Shown: positions 21,746 to 33,943 of the stretch, one piece after another | How the letters are laid out: each line of letters starts with the position of its first letter | Numbering within the stretch: position 1 is the stretch's first letter | Assembly (NCBI GenBank): GCA_029215795.1 | Contig: JARDYH010000001.1 | Location: 191,711,654 to 191,775,653 of the forward strand | Source of the DNA: Anniella stebbinsi | Lineage: Eukaryota > Chordata > Lepidosauria > Squamata > Anniellidae | Length of the DNA: 64,000 nt | Reading direction: 5' to 3' | Program-made: the position numbers and the translations under genes | The notes under the pieces: model-generated | Seen by the model: the letters and a program-made list of their open reading frames with translations, nothing else | Told to the model about the DNA's origin: nothing | Database searches by the model: none

Positions 21746-22794
21746 ATCCACTGCTGAGGACTGAATCATATAAAGAAACAAATTGACCTTGCCTGAGAAT
21801 TCTCTAGTCTTATTCACATACTGTGTTCTTCAAGTTCTAGTGAGAGTACAGACTTCCTCAGGGACAATAGCTCAAATGTAAGAAGAATAAACTGCCCAAG
21901 AGGACTAAATGTTTTTTTAAAAAGTTTTTTAAAACAGAAAAGAAAAACACAATTGTTTTGCAGAATATGTTGTTTACAAAAGACAAGTTTTAGCAAGTGG
22001 GGGTTCATGATAATTTATCTTTCTGCCAGTAATGAAAATTTAATTAGATTTGGACCTCACTGCACATGTAAAACCAGACACTGAAATCTACTTTGTTCTT
22101 ACTGGTTGGAAGCAATATGCAGAAGTTAGGGATAACAAAGCTGCTAATACCAAGGACTGTGTCTACCTGAGGGCAAAGTTATACAGAAGATTAGAGAACT
22201 GACAAAGCTTGATAGGGAGGAAGAGATGAAGTGTGTGAGAAAGGCTGCTTATATCTCTTATGAAATAAATCAATAGGTGAGGGAGAAATTACGAGTCTTA
22301 CAAATACAACTTTTTTAAAACAACAACAGCATCATCAACAACAAACTTCAAACATAATATTTATTTGAACTACTAGCATTTCTATCTCTTATACAATTTG
22401 ATGTGTATGCTGAATTCTAGTTCCTGCTATCTTGCACAGAATTTATCTTTCTAAGAATCTCATATTTCATTTAAAGCAATAAATCAAAGCTTCCAGGAGT
22501 CATGCTTGTAAAAAATAACATGTGGAAATGTGCACCCAAAAATTTCTGTACTCTGCAAAGTCTTCTGCCTGCTTCTCGTGAACTTTTGCCAATACATCCC
22601 ACACTATTAAACACTGACCCATATTCTCACATGATATTTTCCCTCTCTACTATATTTCAACTTTTGAAATGTATTCTCAAAGACTGGTTTCAAAGCATAC
22701 AAGATGTAAAATAGAACTTAAGCATGTTCCAAAACCTCTCATAGTTTTCATGTATGGAGTACAGAAATGATTAAAATGATACCTTCAGTAAAGG
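21746..22794. other. Unassigned AT-rich sequence
   Basis: No supported gene or element end. Confidence 0.4.
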
Positions 22795-22985
22795 TTAAGA
22801 GATACCAGCTTAATTCAAACGTCTCACCAAACCATGGTTTGGGAAACATAACTATGATTTCATGTGAAGTTTGAATTGATAAACTATGGTTTACAATTGG
22901 CCAGAAAACCACATTCAGAAACAATGGTTTGGCATAATATCTGAACTGACAAATGATAGTTATGGACATTGCCATCTTCAGGGGC
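22795..22985. repeat. Possible MITE with AAACCATGGTTT blocks
   Basis: The stretch holds the palindrome AAACCATGGTTT and further copies of CTATGGTTT and AATGGTTTGG within 130 bp, in both directions. This looks like an inverted-repeat DNA element, but the outer ends are not clear. Confidence 0.3.
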
Positions 22986-23484
22986 TCAATGCATGTAGAG
23001 ACAGAATTTCCTATGAAGGGCCATTGACTCATGGGAAAAGTCAGTCAGAGGTCACATCCGATATGGAGGGTGGAGCCAGACCTGACAATGGACAGAGCCA
23101 ACAGTGGAAGAAGCCAGAGCTAAAAGGGAGCAGGGCTATCTATCCCACATACACCTCTCCCTCTCTCCCCCTTTAGGCCTTTCTCCTTTTTCTCCAACCA
23201 CCCAGCAGGCACAGAAACAGAGAAAGCGCCCAACATTCCCCTCCACCACTTCCAAAAGGTGCATGGGTTTTGTTTTGCTTGATGTATTTCGAATGCATGG
23301 CATGACTGGTAAGATATTGTCAGTTAAATAATTATTATTTGACTTCAGACAAATATCCCAAGAACGGCACTGTGTATGTTGCAGCTTACTTTTTTTAAAT
23401 TTCAGTATAACATCATCAGTTAGCAAAGACAGATGTGAGGGCAGTTTCCCCCCCCACACACACACACACACTAACTCATCCCAC
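22986..23484. other. Unassigned sequence with a short CA run
   Basis: Nothing recognisable. A run of C and CA repeats lies at about 23447-23472. Confidence 0.4.
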
Positions 23485-23575
23485 CCTAACTCATAGGCTT
23501 GTTGTGAAGATAAGAATGGGGGAGGAGGCTATATTCACTGCTCTGTCAGAAGAACAAGATAAATGGAATAAAACA
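23485..23575 (+). mobile_element. Sauria-type SINE 3' fragment
   Basis: CCTAACTCATAGGCTTGTTGTGAAGATAA is a decayed form of the block CCTACCTCACAGGGTTGTTG found in squamate Sauria SINEs, followed by a variable part and AAATGGAATAAAAC. Better copies lie near 29.9-30.5 kb. Confidence 0.5.
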
Positions 23576-25202
23576 GAGTAAGTCTAAATATCAACTCTTT
23601 TAGTGATTATTGTAATACATGGCCATTATTTTACAACATTTGACAGGTCAAATGGATAGAGAGCCGTTCTTTTTCCAGGAACCAATAACTTTTTAAAAAA
23701 AAACCTTGGCAGAATTGGATGACATTTCGGGACACAGGGCCGTAACTTATGCCTTTGTTGGTTCTTGTTCCAAAAATAACTCCAGAATGCTCATTTCCAG
23801 AACAGAGTGGGTGAGCTCCATTTTTTGGAGGGGAGGGGCAGCAATTTGTATGTAATTGACACACATTGTACAGATGCTACTAGGTAAGTGATGGTTCTTT
23901 CATAATCGATGCTTACTTACCAGCTGGTAAGAAATACTACTTCATCTTTGCTGAAACTTGTCTGAAACAGAGGACTGAACTTAATACATGTTAACTGAAT
24001 TCATTACAAGACAAGCTTCTTTGCACAACAGTTAAAATATTGATATGTATGTAGATATTACTGTGAAAAGAGATCCAGCTCTTCAGGTACTTGCCCTAAT
24101 GCACTTTTGAAATCAGTGATATTGGGCTCAGGTTCTACAGCCATCACTCTATACCGAGACAAACATAATGAGTGCATGAAAAGAGGCTGTCCATCAAGTA
24201 CCCTCCAGAAGTACATAATCACTGGGGATGCCTATGGCTTCCATTTGAGTTATATATTTGCTTTTAAGATACTTTTAGATAAATAAAAAGGTTTGCCCCC
24301 CAGCACTGGTGAGATAGGATAAACAGGAAATATACATAGATCTTACTTGACTTGATTATGAAATTTGGTATTTTTAACTTGATATAAAGTCTACTCTTGG
24401 TGGATCACAGTATAAATTCTACTTGAGTTGTGACATGAGTCAGTTAATGTTCTAGGTACCATTTGTTAGGCGCAGTGAAGGGTGACATAGGGCTGTTGAA
24501 TTTAAGTCAATGAAAAGAGAGCTCTCACAGTATTTATGATGGGGCTGCTGTGAAACCTGCCTTTGAAATATTTGAATTGAATGTGGGCAGTCTGAATTCT
24601 GTCCCTGCTGAGAGTTCATCTGCTATGAATGGCTGATGATACAATCTTTTTTCTGCTGGAAAAAAATGTTTATTACTGAGTAAGAGTGGTTGCAACTCTA
24701 CATTCACTGTGGAATTTAGCAAGGTAAGTAGGCATGGATAGTCAGCTGATGTCTTGTTTAGAAGCTATTGTATACAATACTAATTTTATCCAATCCATCA
24801 CATTATATACTTGCAATGAGTTCTGTTACTAAGACTATGGCTTTTTGTTTGGAAATTGAGCAAACTGGAAGTCGGAATTGGCTGAATTGGGGCACAGCAT
24901 GACACGGCTCCAATAAAAGGTGCTGCAGACCTTTTTGATGTAATGGAAGTTGGAAAAAAATATTTCTTGCCAACATAAATAACTGAAATATGCTTTATTC
25001 TTTCCTCGATATCATAATTCATGGCACACTGATATACTGCAGAACTTTAAAGTTGGTGGTAAATATGGAGATGTCCCCTCTACTTGTAAATTCACTTTTT
25101 GAGGAAGAGCAGAAACACAGCAAAACATCACAGGGAAAATCTTTATTTTCTTGTAACTAGAAGGGAAACCATTCAAAAACAGACATCTTCCCTTTTGCAG
25201 TG
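23576..25202. other. Unassigned sequence
   Basis: No supported gene or element. Short frames on both strands show no family features. Confidence 0.4.
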
Positions 25203-25330
25203 TAGGGGTAGGCAATCTGATGTCTCCCACATGTTCCTGTCCTATAATTTCCATCGATTCCTGCCAATATGGTCAGTGGTCAGGGATTATGGGAGCTCTG
25301 GTCCAAAACATCTGGAAGGCACTAGGTTAC
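25203..25330. mobile_element. Palindromic MITE of the GGGCAA...GGGATTATGGGAG family
   Basis: GTAGGCAATCTGATG at the left and CACTAGGTTACCTAC at the right form decayed inverted ends. The middle TGGTCAGGGATTATGGGAG and CCAAAACATCTGGAAGG are recognisable as the core of a palindromic element common in squamate genomes. A second copy is at 25975-26112. Confidence 0.55.
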
Positions 25331-25974
25331 CTACATCCGGTACATACAATATCCTATGGAAATACAACGTTACTTCAACAAATATAATAGTACAACAGCA
25401 GAAACTTAAAATTAGGGAGGCCTCTTGAGGTATTCCACTAACAGGTGGAACCCAAATAATTTCATTCAGGGCATGGCAGACAGTCTTCCTAAAGCCAGCC
25501 TAAGAACAAACTGTATTCGACATTTGTTACATTGCTTGCCTTGTGTAGTAGATTTAAAAAAATAAATGAATGGTTGGGTCAAGGAGGCATAAGCTGGACC
25601 ATGATACTGGGGGAGGTCAGCTTTTGTCCTTTTGGTCTCACTCCATCCTTCATCTCTTCTACTTGAAGTTTGGCCCTTAGTAGGGAGATTTACCGTAATG
25701 AAACCATTCACATTGCTATTCTTTCAGCGGCTAAAGGAAATCACACGGGCACATACCAGCCACTGTACTCAGCACAGGATTCGCTAGGCTGCCTAAGGAA
25801 AACTTAATTTTCTCCATTTTGGAGTCTGCTCTATACAGTCCCTCCACAGGACTTCCTTGCAATTGTTAAGGAACATGTTGTCATACATCTAGAACTGCTA
25901 ATGTAAGAAATACTGCCAACTAGTGTATTGATCTTGTGGCCATAGTTCATCACATCCTTTGGCAATTTTAGAAC
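25331..25974. other. Unassigned sequence
   Basis: No supported feature. Confidence 0.4.
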
Positions 25975-26112
25975 AGGGGTGGGCAATTTATCATCATCAA
26001 GGTGTGTTGGGCTACAACTCCCATCAGCCCTAGATAGCACTGCCACTGGTGAGGGACAATGTGATTTCTAGGACAAACTATCTGAAGTGCCAGAACTTGC
26101 CCACCCTTGGTT
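25975..26112. mobile_element. Palindromic MITE, second copy
   Basis: The left end AGGGGTGGGCAATTTAT pairs with the right end ACTTGCCCACCCTTGG. The centre carries GGGCTACAACTCCCATCAGCC and GGTGAGGGACAATG, the same order as in the family at 25203-25330. No coding capacity. Confidence 0.65.
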
Positions 26113-26299
26113 TAGAAGCTGCTGTTAAAATTAAGGAGTGGGCTTGAATATGTTGTTTCCCTAACATTTGATAGGCCAGAGCCAACACCTTAGGTAAGAA
26201 GGAAATTAAAGTCAGATCCCCTGTGCTCTGCTGCTCTGTCTAATTAGAACCTTAAGTCTCACTGCATATCCAATTTGTGCTAGTGTCATTCCTTTAAAT

Positions 26300-26651
26300 C
26301 AGGAGTGGGCAATTTTGGGGGGATAGGGGTCATTTTGCCCCTTCCCCTCCCCTGGGACCCTCCTGTGGGCTGCACTCCACAGGGCAGATGCAAAACAATC
26401 AGTGGCAAACCACTACAGAGCACTAAAAGGGTCATATTTAGCTTGTTCTCAAGCTAAAGTTGACATTTGTAGCGCTCCACAGAACTAAAATTGCCATTTT
26501 ACACCCTGCCGCTGAATTTGTCGGCATGGGGACAGCAACAGAGCCAGCAGGGGGAAATGGCTGAATTTGTTGTCAGAGAGACAGCAGGAGAGGTGGGGCA
26601 GGGGGCGGGAGGCACACATGCAGCCTGCAGACAAAGTGGTGCCAATCCCTG
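26300..26651. mobile_element. hAT-type non-autonomous element with intact duplication
   Basis: The exact 8-mer CTTTAAAT stands at 26292-26299 and 26652-26659. The element between begins CAGGAGTGGGCAAT and ends GTGCCAATCCCTG, imperfect inverted ends starting with CAGG. Eight-base duplications with CAGG-type ends are typical of hAT elements. The 352 bp have no transposase frame, so it would have moved with a transposase supplied elsewhere. Confidence 0.75.
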
Positions 26652-26756
26652 CTTTAAATAAACAGGCTTGGGACAGAATGACGGTAGGGAAATGTCTGGA
26701 GATCTGTGGAAAAAGGGAATTAACTTTAGAATTGGGATGTGATACTGCTTTTCATC

Positions 26757-26840
26757 ATGAAAAATACTGTACTGTCTGTACTGTACTGATGGCCAGGAGA
26801 AAAATGAAAAATACTGTACTGTACTGATGGCCAGGAGACA
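26757..26840. repeat. Short tandem duplication
   Basis: ATGAAAAATACTGTACTGT and CTGTACTGATGGCCAGGAGA each occur twice within 85 bp, a local duplication of about 45 bp. Confidence 0.7.
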
Positions 26841-26929
26841 GTACCCCCCCAGTTCCAAAGCCAATTGTGCCAAAGTGATGTCTCCAAAAATGCCATTTTC
26901 AGAGTGAGCAAGTTTTGGGAACATGTATC

Positions 26930-26931
<2 letters not shown>

Positions 26932-26975
<44 letters not shown>

Positions 26976-27441
26976 TTCTAACCCGCCTCTCCCTCCGGAT
27001 CGAGGCGAGGAACAACAATAAATATAAATACAAGGACCATAAAATAGATAAAACATTAAAAACAAATAAAACTGATATATTATTAAAAACATCTTAAAGT
27101 TCAACTAGGTAGGCTTGCCGGAAGAGATCAGTCTTCATGGCTCTCTTAAAGTCAAAAAGACTGCAGAGTTGTTGAATCTCCTCCTGCAGGCCACTCCACA
27201 GTCTGGGAGCAGCAGAAGAGAAGGTCCTCTGGGTAACACTCATCAACCTAGTTTTGGCTGATTGAAGTAGATTCTTCCCAGAGGACCTGAGTGTGTAGGG
27301 CGTATTGTACGGGAGAAGGCGATCCCGCAGGTAACCTGGACCCAAACCATGTAGGGCTTTAAAGGTAATAACCAACATTTTATACTTCGCCCGGAAACTA
27401 ATTAGCAGCCAGTGGAGTGATTTTAAGACTGGTATAATGTG
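26932..27441 (-). pseudogene. L2-type LINE, 5'-truncated
   Basis: On the minus strand, codons from 27378 down to about 27100 give the C-terminal part of an L2 ORF2 (V-I-T-F-K-A-L-H-G-L-G-P, then R-T-F-S-S-A-A-P-R-L-W). The 3' UTR carries the block GGCGGGTTAGAAAATAAT and an (AAT)n tail, seen as (ATT)n at 26932-26974. The copy at 60768-61105 and the longer one at 33944-36325 belong to the same or a close family. No endonuclease or RT core remains. Confidence 0.85.
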
Positions 27442-27798
27442 GTATCCATGTATTCAAAGAGACTTGCTCATAAGTATGATGAAGACCCAATTGAGAATCC
27501 AAGTTGGAAAATAAATCGCAACCAGAAGGGGGTGAATAATGCAACCCTCCCAAAGGAAACTTTTAAGATGAGGAGGGGATAAAATTGCTATTACCCTTCC
27601 CAGTTACTTTTATCCTTGGATTCCTCTCACAAACTTTCTTATCGGAGTGAAGGAAGGGGCCTTTTCTAAGTGCAGCCCTACCCCATCACCTTTGAGTAGG
27701 GTGAAAATCTTGTAATGGAAGGCAAGTCCCAAGCAATAACTTATAGCAATCTTCCTCGGTTAATAGACAGGAAAAATTCATCAAGTCAGTCAAAGTAA
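27442..27798. other. Unassigned sequence
   Basis: No supported feature. Confidence 0.4.
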
Positions 27799-27982
27799 GG
27801 CCTCATCTACACCAAGCAGGATATAGCACTATGAAAGTGGTATGAAAGTGGTATATAAGAGGCAGGAGCCACACTACTGCTTTATAGCAGTAATGAAGCG
27901 CACTGACAAGTGTTGGGGCCCATTGACAAATACGATATACTGCTTTCATAGTTCTATATCCTGCTTGATGTGGCTCCTGCCT
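27799..27982. mobile_element. MITE with long inverted repeats
   Basis: AAGCAGGATATAGCACTATG at the left is mirrored by CATAGTTCTATATCCTGCTT at the right, inside outer ends GGCCTCATCTACACC and GATGTGGCTCCTGCC. The inside has a further TGCTTTATAGCAGTA palindrome. The outer ATCTACACC block resembles the ends of the elements at 32120 and 40130. Confidence 0.65.
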
Positions 27983-28633
27983 TTTATATTCATTAAACAA
28001 AAAACCTACGGTTTACAAAAACAACATTAAGGCTCCACAGTTTCCAACCAAGCACCAAAAAGCAGGGAAATTGGGAGTTAAGGCTCCCAAGCCTTAACGC
28101 CACATCCTCCCTAAGGAGGCAGAAAGTGCAAGTGAAATTCTCATTCTCCCAAAGCAGATAAACCATGAGGACAGGATGGAGAATATGATATGCAGAGGTG
28201 ACTGTGGGGTTGTGGAAAACTGATCACGAACAACTTAGGGCCACCTACTTCTCTTTTTTTGCAACGTATTTCCTTTTAGATTTGCCACTCTCAGCACTCT
28301 GTGTGTGCTATGTATGCCTGTTCCGTCTACCCTATTGTTCCCTGCAAGGCCCAGCCAAGGGAGGTCAGTAAATTAAACCAAGGGATGAAGGATGGGATTC
28401 CATCAAGTTCAGCTGAGAGCATTTGCTGTAGGACATGGACCTAACAGGAACGGTGAGGCCAGGTTTCTGGCAGACCCATTTAGGCAACTTTATGGCCTGA
28501 TAGTTCTCTGTTTGGTAGCCTGCAGAAGCCTCATAAAGCAATGGGCATATGAACACTGTTATTATGGTCTGCCACTTTGTCTTTAGTAGTCTGAGGTCCA
28601 GACCTCTTCAGAAGGGGGAATAGTGTCATGTTA
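27983..28633. other. Unassigned sequence
   Basis: No supported feature. Confidence 0.4.
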
Positions 28634-28665
28634 TGGGGTGACCACATGGAAAGGAGGACAAACCA
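28634..28665. repeat. GGTGACCA-family end fragment
   Basis: GGGGTGACCACATGGAAAGG followed by AGGACA matches the end of the MITE family seen at 994, 55905 and 59044. Only one end remains. Confidence 0.45.
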
Positions 28666-28689
28666 TCCAAAATGGTGGCCAGCACAACA

Positions 28690-29090
28690 TCTTGTGATAC
28701 TAAATTCTATAGTTAAGCAGAACTGTACACAGTATTCTAAGTGTGGTCACACCATTGATTTGTATAAAGGCAGTATGAGACTGGCAGTTTTATTCTCAAT
28801 TACTTTTCTTATAATGCCTAACATGGAGTTTGCTGTCTTTACAGCTGTCACACACTGGGTTGACATTTTCACTGAGCTGTCAACCACATTCCCAAGTTTT
28901 TTTTTCTTGTTTAGTCACTGCAGGCTCAGATACCATCAGTGTATATGTGATGTTGGGATGCTTTGCTCCAGTGTGCATCACTTTACAAATGCTTATGTAG
29001 AACTGTTGTTGCCATTTTGAGACCCATTTTCCCACTATGGAGAGATCCTTTTGGAGCTCTTGGTAATCTCACTTCATTTTAAAAACCCTA
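28690..29090 (-). mobile_element. CR1-like 3' UTR remnant
   Basis: TATTCTAAGTGTGGTCACACC and ATAATGCCTAACATGGAGTTTGC are in the same order and direction as GTGTGGTGCCCAGAA and ATGCATGCCAAAATAGC in the CR1 3' part at 5986-6525, so this should be another CR1-type 3' region on the minus strand. It is diverged and has no coding part. Confidence 0.55.
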
Positions 29091-29169
29091 AATATTTTGA
29101 GGTCAGCAGCAAATTTGGCCATCTCACTGCTCACTCCTATATGCATGTTGTGAAGAAAGTGGATAGGGA

Positions 29170-29560
29170 GGCAGTTTCTCCCTTCCTCATAATATTAGAA
29201 TGAGGGTGGAAGTGAGCAGTGACATAGCCACGTTTGGTGATGATACCAAATTATTTAGTCTTGCTAAAACAATGGAGGATTGTGAGGAGCTCCATAAAGA
29301 ACTCTGCCATTTTCATGGCCATTCCGAGAGAATGGCCATGAAAAGGGCAAATGCTGTTCAATGTAAGCAAGTGTAAAGTGATGCACATTGGGGGATCACA
29401 ATTTCACATATACACTAACAGGATCTGAGCTAATTAGAGGTGACTGACCAAGAAAGAGTTTGCAGCAGGGGAGGTGGACAGCTTGATGAAAATGTTGATC
29501 CGGCTGTTGTGAAAAAGGCAACCTCCGTGTAAGGCGTAATTAGGAAAAGAATCCTAATTC
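29170..29560 (+). pseudogene. CR1-like ORF2 fragment
   Basis: The text around 29235-29275 gives F-x-D-D-T-K-L-F, the catalytic RT box of CR1-type LINEs in decayed form. It continues with GATTGTGAGGAGCTCCATAA and GTTCAATGTAAGCAAG...GTGATGCACATTGGGG. The same order occurs at 48830-49500, where a 475-bp insertion splits it. This copy therefore shows the unbroken state at that site. It is short, frameshifted and inactive. Confidence 0.7.
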
Positions 29561-29848
29561 TTGAACACTAATATGAAAAATAGTGGGTTCTCTGATTTGC
29601 ACTTGATGTATGTGGATTCTTTAATCTTACTATAGTAAAAATGACATATTTTAGTTTTAGATTCATGACTGTATTAGCGGTAAGTTAGTTGGGAAACAAA
29701 TGTATTAGGAAGTGTGAAAAGTGAGCTTATTGCATCATTTGTGACAGACTTCACACGTAGTTTATGATATATATAGTAAGTAAAGAACAAACCCAAGGAT
29801 GCCTTTCTGTGTGTATATATGAAAGAGGCAGGCACACAGACATAGATA

Positions 29849-30078
29849 GACAGTGGGCCAGGCCTAAATTTCCAGCCTAACCTATTTTACAGGGTTGTTG
29901 TGAGGGTAAAAGTAGCACATGCCATACACCCAAACATTACCAAACATCTGTTTTACATTTCTGTGAAAGTGAGCAGCAGAAGAAACTCACTAGATGGTTT
30001 TGGGCCAGTCATAGACTCTTAGCCTAACCTACCTCATGGGTTTTTGTGGGGGGAGATATGGCACTTGAAAGAATGATC
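29849..30078 (+). mobile_element. Sauria-type SINE pieces
   Basis: Two neighbouring stretches share SINE blocks: CCAGCCTAACCTATTTTACA with GGGTTGTTGTGAGGGTAAAA at 29869-29912, and GGTTTTGGGCCAGTCATAGAC with CTTAGCCTAACCTACCTCAT near 29996-30040. These are the middle and 3' parts of squamate tRNA-derived Sauria SINEs. The tRNA-like heads are missing or decayed. Confidence 0.6.
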
Positions 30079-30394
30079 AGTCTAGGGCTTTCCCCTTCCT
30101 CCTTACTAGAGAAGCTTCTTTGCAACTGATCAACTAAATGGAGTCTGAACATCCTCTTATATCACTACATCTGACCCAGTACCAAGAATAGCCATGTGGG
30201 TGTTTAGAAATATTGCTCAATTTAATTTTAATCTATCCAAGTTTGGATTTTTATTTTTATTTTTTTGCTCTAAAAATAGCCTGTGGTCAATGAATCCTAT
30301 ATTAAGCCTGTCAAAGATGTTGGTACTGGAGATAACAATACACAATAGTTTTGTTCAACCTGATCAAAAAATATTAGAAAAGCTAAGAGAAGTC

Positions 30395-30540
30395 AGAATG
30401 TCACTGACTCTTCTGCCCTACAGGGTTGTTGTGCTGATAAAATGGAGGAGGACTGTGTAAGTCATCTTAGGTTCTTTGCAAGAGGAAAAAAAGGCAGGAT
30501 ATAAATGTAACACTAATAAACGTATTACTACTTCTATTAA
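30395..30540 (+). mobile_element. Sauria-type SINE 3' end
   Basis: CCCTACAGGGTTGTTGTGCT, GATAAAATGGAGGAGGAC, a variable part and GGCAGGATATAAATGTAA follow the 3' order of Sauria SINEs. It is 5'-truncated. Confidence 0.6.
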
Positions 30541-30734
30541 TTATTATTATTAATAATTATAATAACAATGAAGGAATAATTCTTTAAAAATCAAATGCAT
30601 GGATTTTTTTTAAAAAAAGAAAAGAAAAAGAGGGGGGAGCTTAACCCCTTCTCTTACGAAAAGCCTTGGTCCCTAAATACACAGAGCTCTCAAAGAGAAG
30701 TACAGCCAAATCCACACACCCCTTCAAGCTAGTG

Positions 30735-31045
30735 CAATGGGAATGAGACTCATTGGACTCAGTGGAACTTACTTCTGAGCAGACATGCCTTGGATTGAAT
30801 TGATATGAAAATTAATTATCAGCAGCCATAATCAAATGAACATACACACATGCAAAGCATGCAAGCAAGTTGTTAATTGTAGAGTTATAGTGCTGTAAAG
30901 GAGAGGGAATTCTCACTTACATCTCTCCCTCTCCGCCTTCTAAGGTTCCAGACTGTATTTTTTAAATAAAGGCTACAATCTTCTACACACTTACCTGGGA
31001 GTAAGACCATTGCATTCAGTCAATGGAACTTACTTCTGAGAAGAG
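30735..31045. repeat. Two copies of the AGAAGTAAG repeat
   Basis: GTGGAACTTACTTCTGAGCAGACATGCC-like text at about 30758-30795 and CACTTACCTGGGAGTAAGACC plus GGAACTTACTTCTGAGAAGAG at about 30985-31045 are copies of the inverted-repeat family described at 7745-7825. The second copy keeps both arms around a CATTCAGTCAATGG core. Confidence 0.55.
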
Positions 31046-31596
31046 ACTACAGCACTGTCTTTGCTAGAGGAAGCAGCCATTGTAGCTGACGCAGGAGGGA
31101 GGGGGGAGAGACTCTACTGAACGTGTGCCATAATCAAAATGGCCGCCGGATTTCTTAAAGAGGCACAGTTTAAATTTAATAAAATCCACTTAAGCGAATT
31201 TTTTAAAAAGAAAAGCACTTCTACCTACACTAGAACAGGAGGAAGTAGACCCTGCCATTGGATTAATGAATAAGGCTCCCTGAAGGTAAGGACAACTGCG
31301 CAAAAATAGTCGCAACCCCTGAGTTCAATTTTCGGTTTGGGATTCAGGGGATTCTTTAATCTTTTTACTTGAAACTGCTCTCCTTCCCTCAGTCTTTCAC
31401 CAATCTTCTTGAAATTTTCAGGTAATGTAAAACAAACATTTCTTTCTGGCACCTGTAAATTTCAGAGAGATTAGTGAAACATTTTCGATTTTATTGCTGC
31501 TAGAATGACCCCTCCCCAATTATCACTTTAACATGGTGGAACGTGTTTTTTACTGACGGCCCTTAACAAGGGAGGCACTGCCGTGCCTCCCTTAAT
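31046..31596. other. Unassigned sequence
   Basis: No supported feature. Confidence 0.4.
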
Positions 31597-31650
31597 ACCG
31601 CTTTCATACCACTTTCATAGTGTAATGTCCTGCTTGGAGTAGATGAGGCC
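31597..31650. mobile_element. Half MITE related to 27799-27982
   Basis: CTTTCATAGTGTAATGTCCTG and CTTGGAGTAGATGAGGCCT match the right end of the MITE at 27799-27982. The left part is replaced by a short GGGAGGCACTGCCGTGCCTCCC palindrome. Confidence 0.5.
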
Positions 31651-32119
31651 TATCAGAGCAGTAGGTCATGCTACAGTAATTGGAGCACAAAAGTTTGCTT
31701 CTTGATGAAAATGAGGGTAAACTAGCCCATCCCATTCCTGACACCTATAGTGTTTTTTGGACTACAACTACTGCTCCAGGGCTACAAGGTTCCTCTCCCA
31801 TCTGAGGGCCTTGAGGTAGATTAACAGTGACTCACAGGGGCCCAAAGGCTAATGGGTGGAGGATGGAATTGTACATGTCAGTTGAAGGATCTGCAAATGA
31901 TTGTCAGAAAGGGCAGATGCCTCACTTATATGCATGTTCTCTCAGGTAGTGCTCTACAAGAGGGGATCAGAAGCTGGTAGTGAAATGAAACTACAAGCTT
32001 GTACTTCGGTACTGTGACTCATAAAGTACCCTGCACATATATGAGATCACCTGAGGTCCTCAAGGCCAAGCACTCAGGATCGTCACACCAACTTCCCTTG
32101 GGACTTTTCCTTGTACTTT
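31651..32119. other. Unassigned sequence
   Basis: No supported feature. Confidence 0.4.
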
Positions 32120-32634
32120 AGGGCTCATCTACATCTAATAGTGTAGAGGGAGGGAGGGGGAGAATTGCGGACTTACCTGCTTCCACGATCCTCCCCCAGT
32201 GTCTATACACCTGCACAACATTCTGGGAGGACAGAGGGATGTCGCAGGCATCTTTTTTTTTTTAGGAGGAGGAGCCGATTGATCCGGGGGGAAAGGTTAA
32301 AAAAAACCCATGACCAACCCCCCACCATCCCAGGGATGGGGAAATTGCTGCCCCCCGCTCCCATGGCCATGGAGCCTCCCTGCGCAGCTCCGTGCCCGGC
32401 CCCGCTACTTGCAGAGAAGAAGGGACGACCTTGGAGCAGCAGCCACACTGTCTGTGCTCCTCAGGATGGTCCTGGGACCACAGAAAAAAACAGAAAAGCC
32501 ACAGTCCCAGATATCCTGGGGTTGTCTCTAGGTCATCCCTGGTTGCCCCCAAGATCCCCTGTGCATCATTTAGACGCACAGGGACAACCTTGAGATGATC
32601 CCAGGGAAAAAAAAGGATGGTGTAGACATGGCCT
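32120..32634. mobile_element. Non-autonomous DNA element with TCATCTACA ends
   Basis: The left end AGGGCTCATCTACATC is mirrored by GATGGTGTAGACATGGCCT at the right. About 515 bp, GC-richer than its surroundings, lie between. The right 180 bp match the element at 21240-21745. There is no transposase frame. Confidence 0.65.
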
Positions 32635-33714
32635 TAGTGTGGCTGCCCGAAGCTGTACTCCCAGGCAGCCTTGCCTGGAAGACTGGAGAGAAGAAAAAAT
32701 ACAAAAGCTCTCTGTTCTGAGGAATCCTTCACACACCTTTTTAAAGGCATTTCTATCTTAGTGTCACTTACCCCTTTTGGCTAACCCAAAGAATTTGTCT
32801 CTCTGTGAAAACCCCCAAATTCCATAGCTTATACTCCCGCTCAAAAAACTCAATGGGCTTCTATGGCAGCAGTTCAACCACCATGAGCATAAAGTGTGTG
32901 TGTCTATCTATCTATCTGTCATTTTGTACTATCTGCATATTGTATACTTTTCTATTTACCAAACAACAACAAAGTACCTAGAAAATATATCTTAAAAATT
33001 GATGGGAAGTATAGCACATGCCGCATTTATTCAAATGAGACAGACAATAGTGGTATATTGTACAATAGACATGCGGCCGGTGCATTGGCTATAATCCAGG
33101 TAACATCAAACACACTGTTCTATGAAAACTGAAAAACTGAATAAATACTTTAAGTAGCAAAGCAAACTGAATCTAACGTTATTAAATGCAAGTAAAAAAC
33201 AACAAGAAGAAATTTAAAGGATTATTGGTGAGCAAGGTCTGCTACAATTGAGACATTATTTCAAAGCATAGCATGTTGGATTGAATCAGAATTAAGTTTC
33301 CAACTGCTAAATTCCCAGAAAACTGAATCGCTTTTATTGGCTGGTGAGTAATTTTTGGATGAGCTCAATAGTTAAGAAAAAAAAAAATTCCTGCTTTTTT
33401 CAAAAGCCATACAATTTTTTCTCTTTCATGCCTCCCCTATCCCTTGTGGTGTATTGTTTTGACTCTAAGTTGAAATTGAAAAGGCTTGGGGCTTCTGTTG
33501 TCTCTGACACTGTTAGTGTTAATTTGACTGCATGCCAAGCAGAGAGCTAGCTCTGAGAAAATCTGCAGCTCCTGTCAATCACAGATAGAATGCAGAACCT
33601 AACAGTGTTGATTTGGTGGTGCCTGGGAATAGGTGAGCATACCTCAAAGAGTAAGAGAAGCAGAGCCAGCTGCAGAATTCAACTGGAAAACAAACTGTTC
33701 TTTCAAGATGTCCT
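32635..33714. other. Unassigned sequence
   Basis: No supported feature except a short TCTA microsatellite at about 32908-32920 and an A run near 33377. Confidence 0.4.
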
Positions 33715-33800
33715 ACAAATTTTAGTTGAAAACTGCCCAGAGAGCCTAAGCTGTTGGGCATTATAAATACGTAATAAATAAACATAAATAAATAAATAAG
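33715..33800 (+). mobile_element. L2-type 3' tail fragment
   Basis: AACTGCCCAGAGAGCCTAAGC, TGGGCATTATAAATA and an (AAAT)n tail are the 3' terminal block of an L2-type LINE. Confidence 0.65.
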
Positions 33801-33943
33801 AAACTCACAGACCAGTATGTAGGATCTATCAAAATCAGCTGTAAAGGATTTGAGAATGGGGAAAATATACCTCCACAGCTGAGGGCAGGTTGTACAGAAA
33901 AAAATCGAACCCCTATGTGTCGTTGGCTCTGTATGCACAGAGA

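Noticed and set aside
26499..27104. Minus-strand frame of 201 codons with a poly-asparagine run
   Set aside because: The asparagines come from the (AAT)n tail of the L2 copy, and the rest crosses unrelated repeats.
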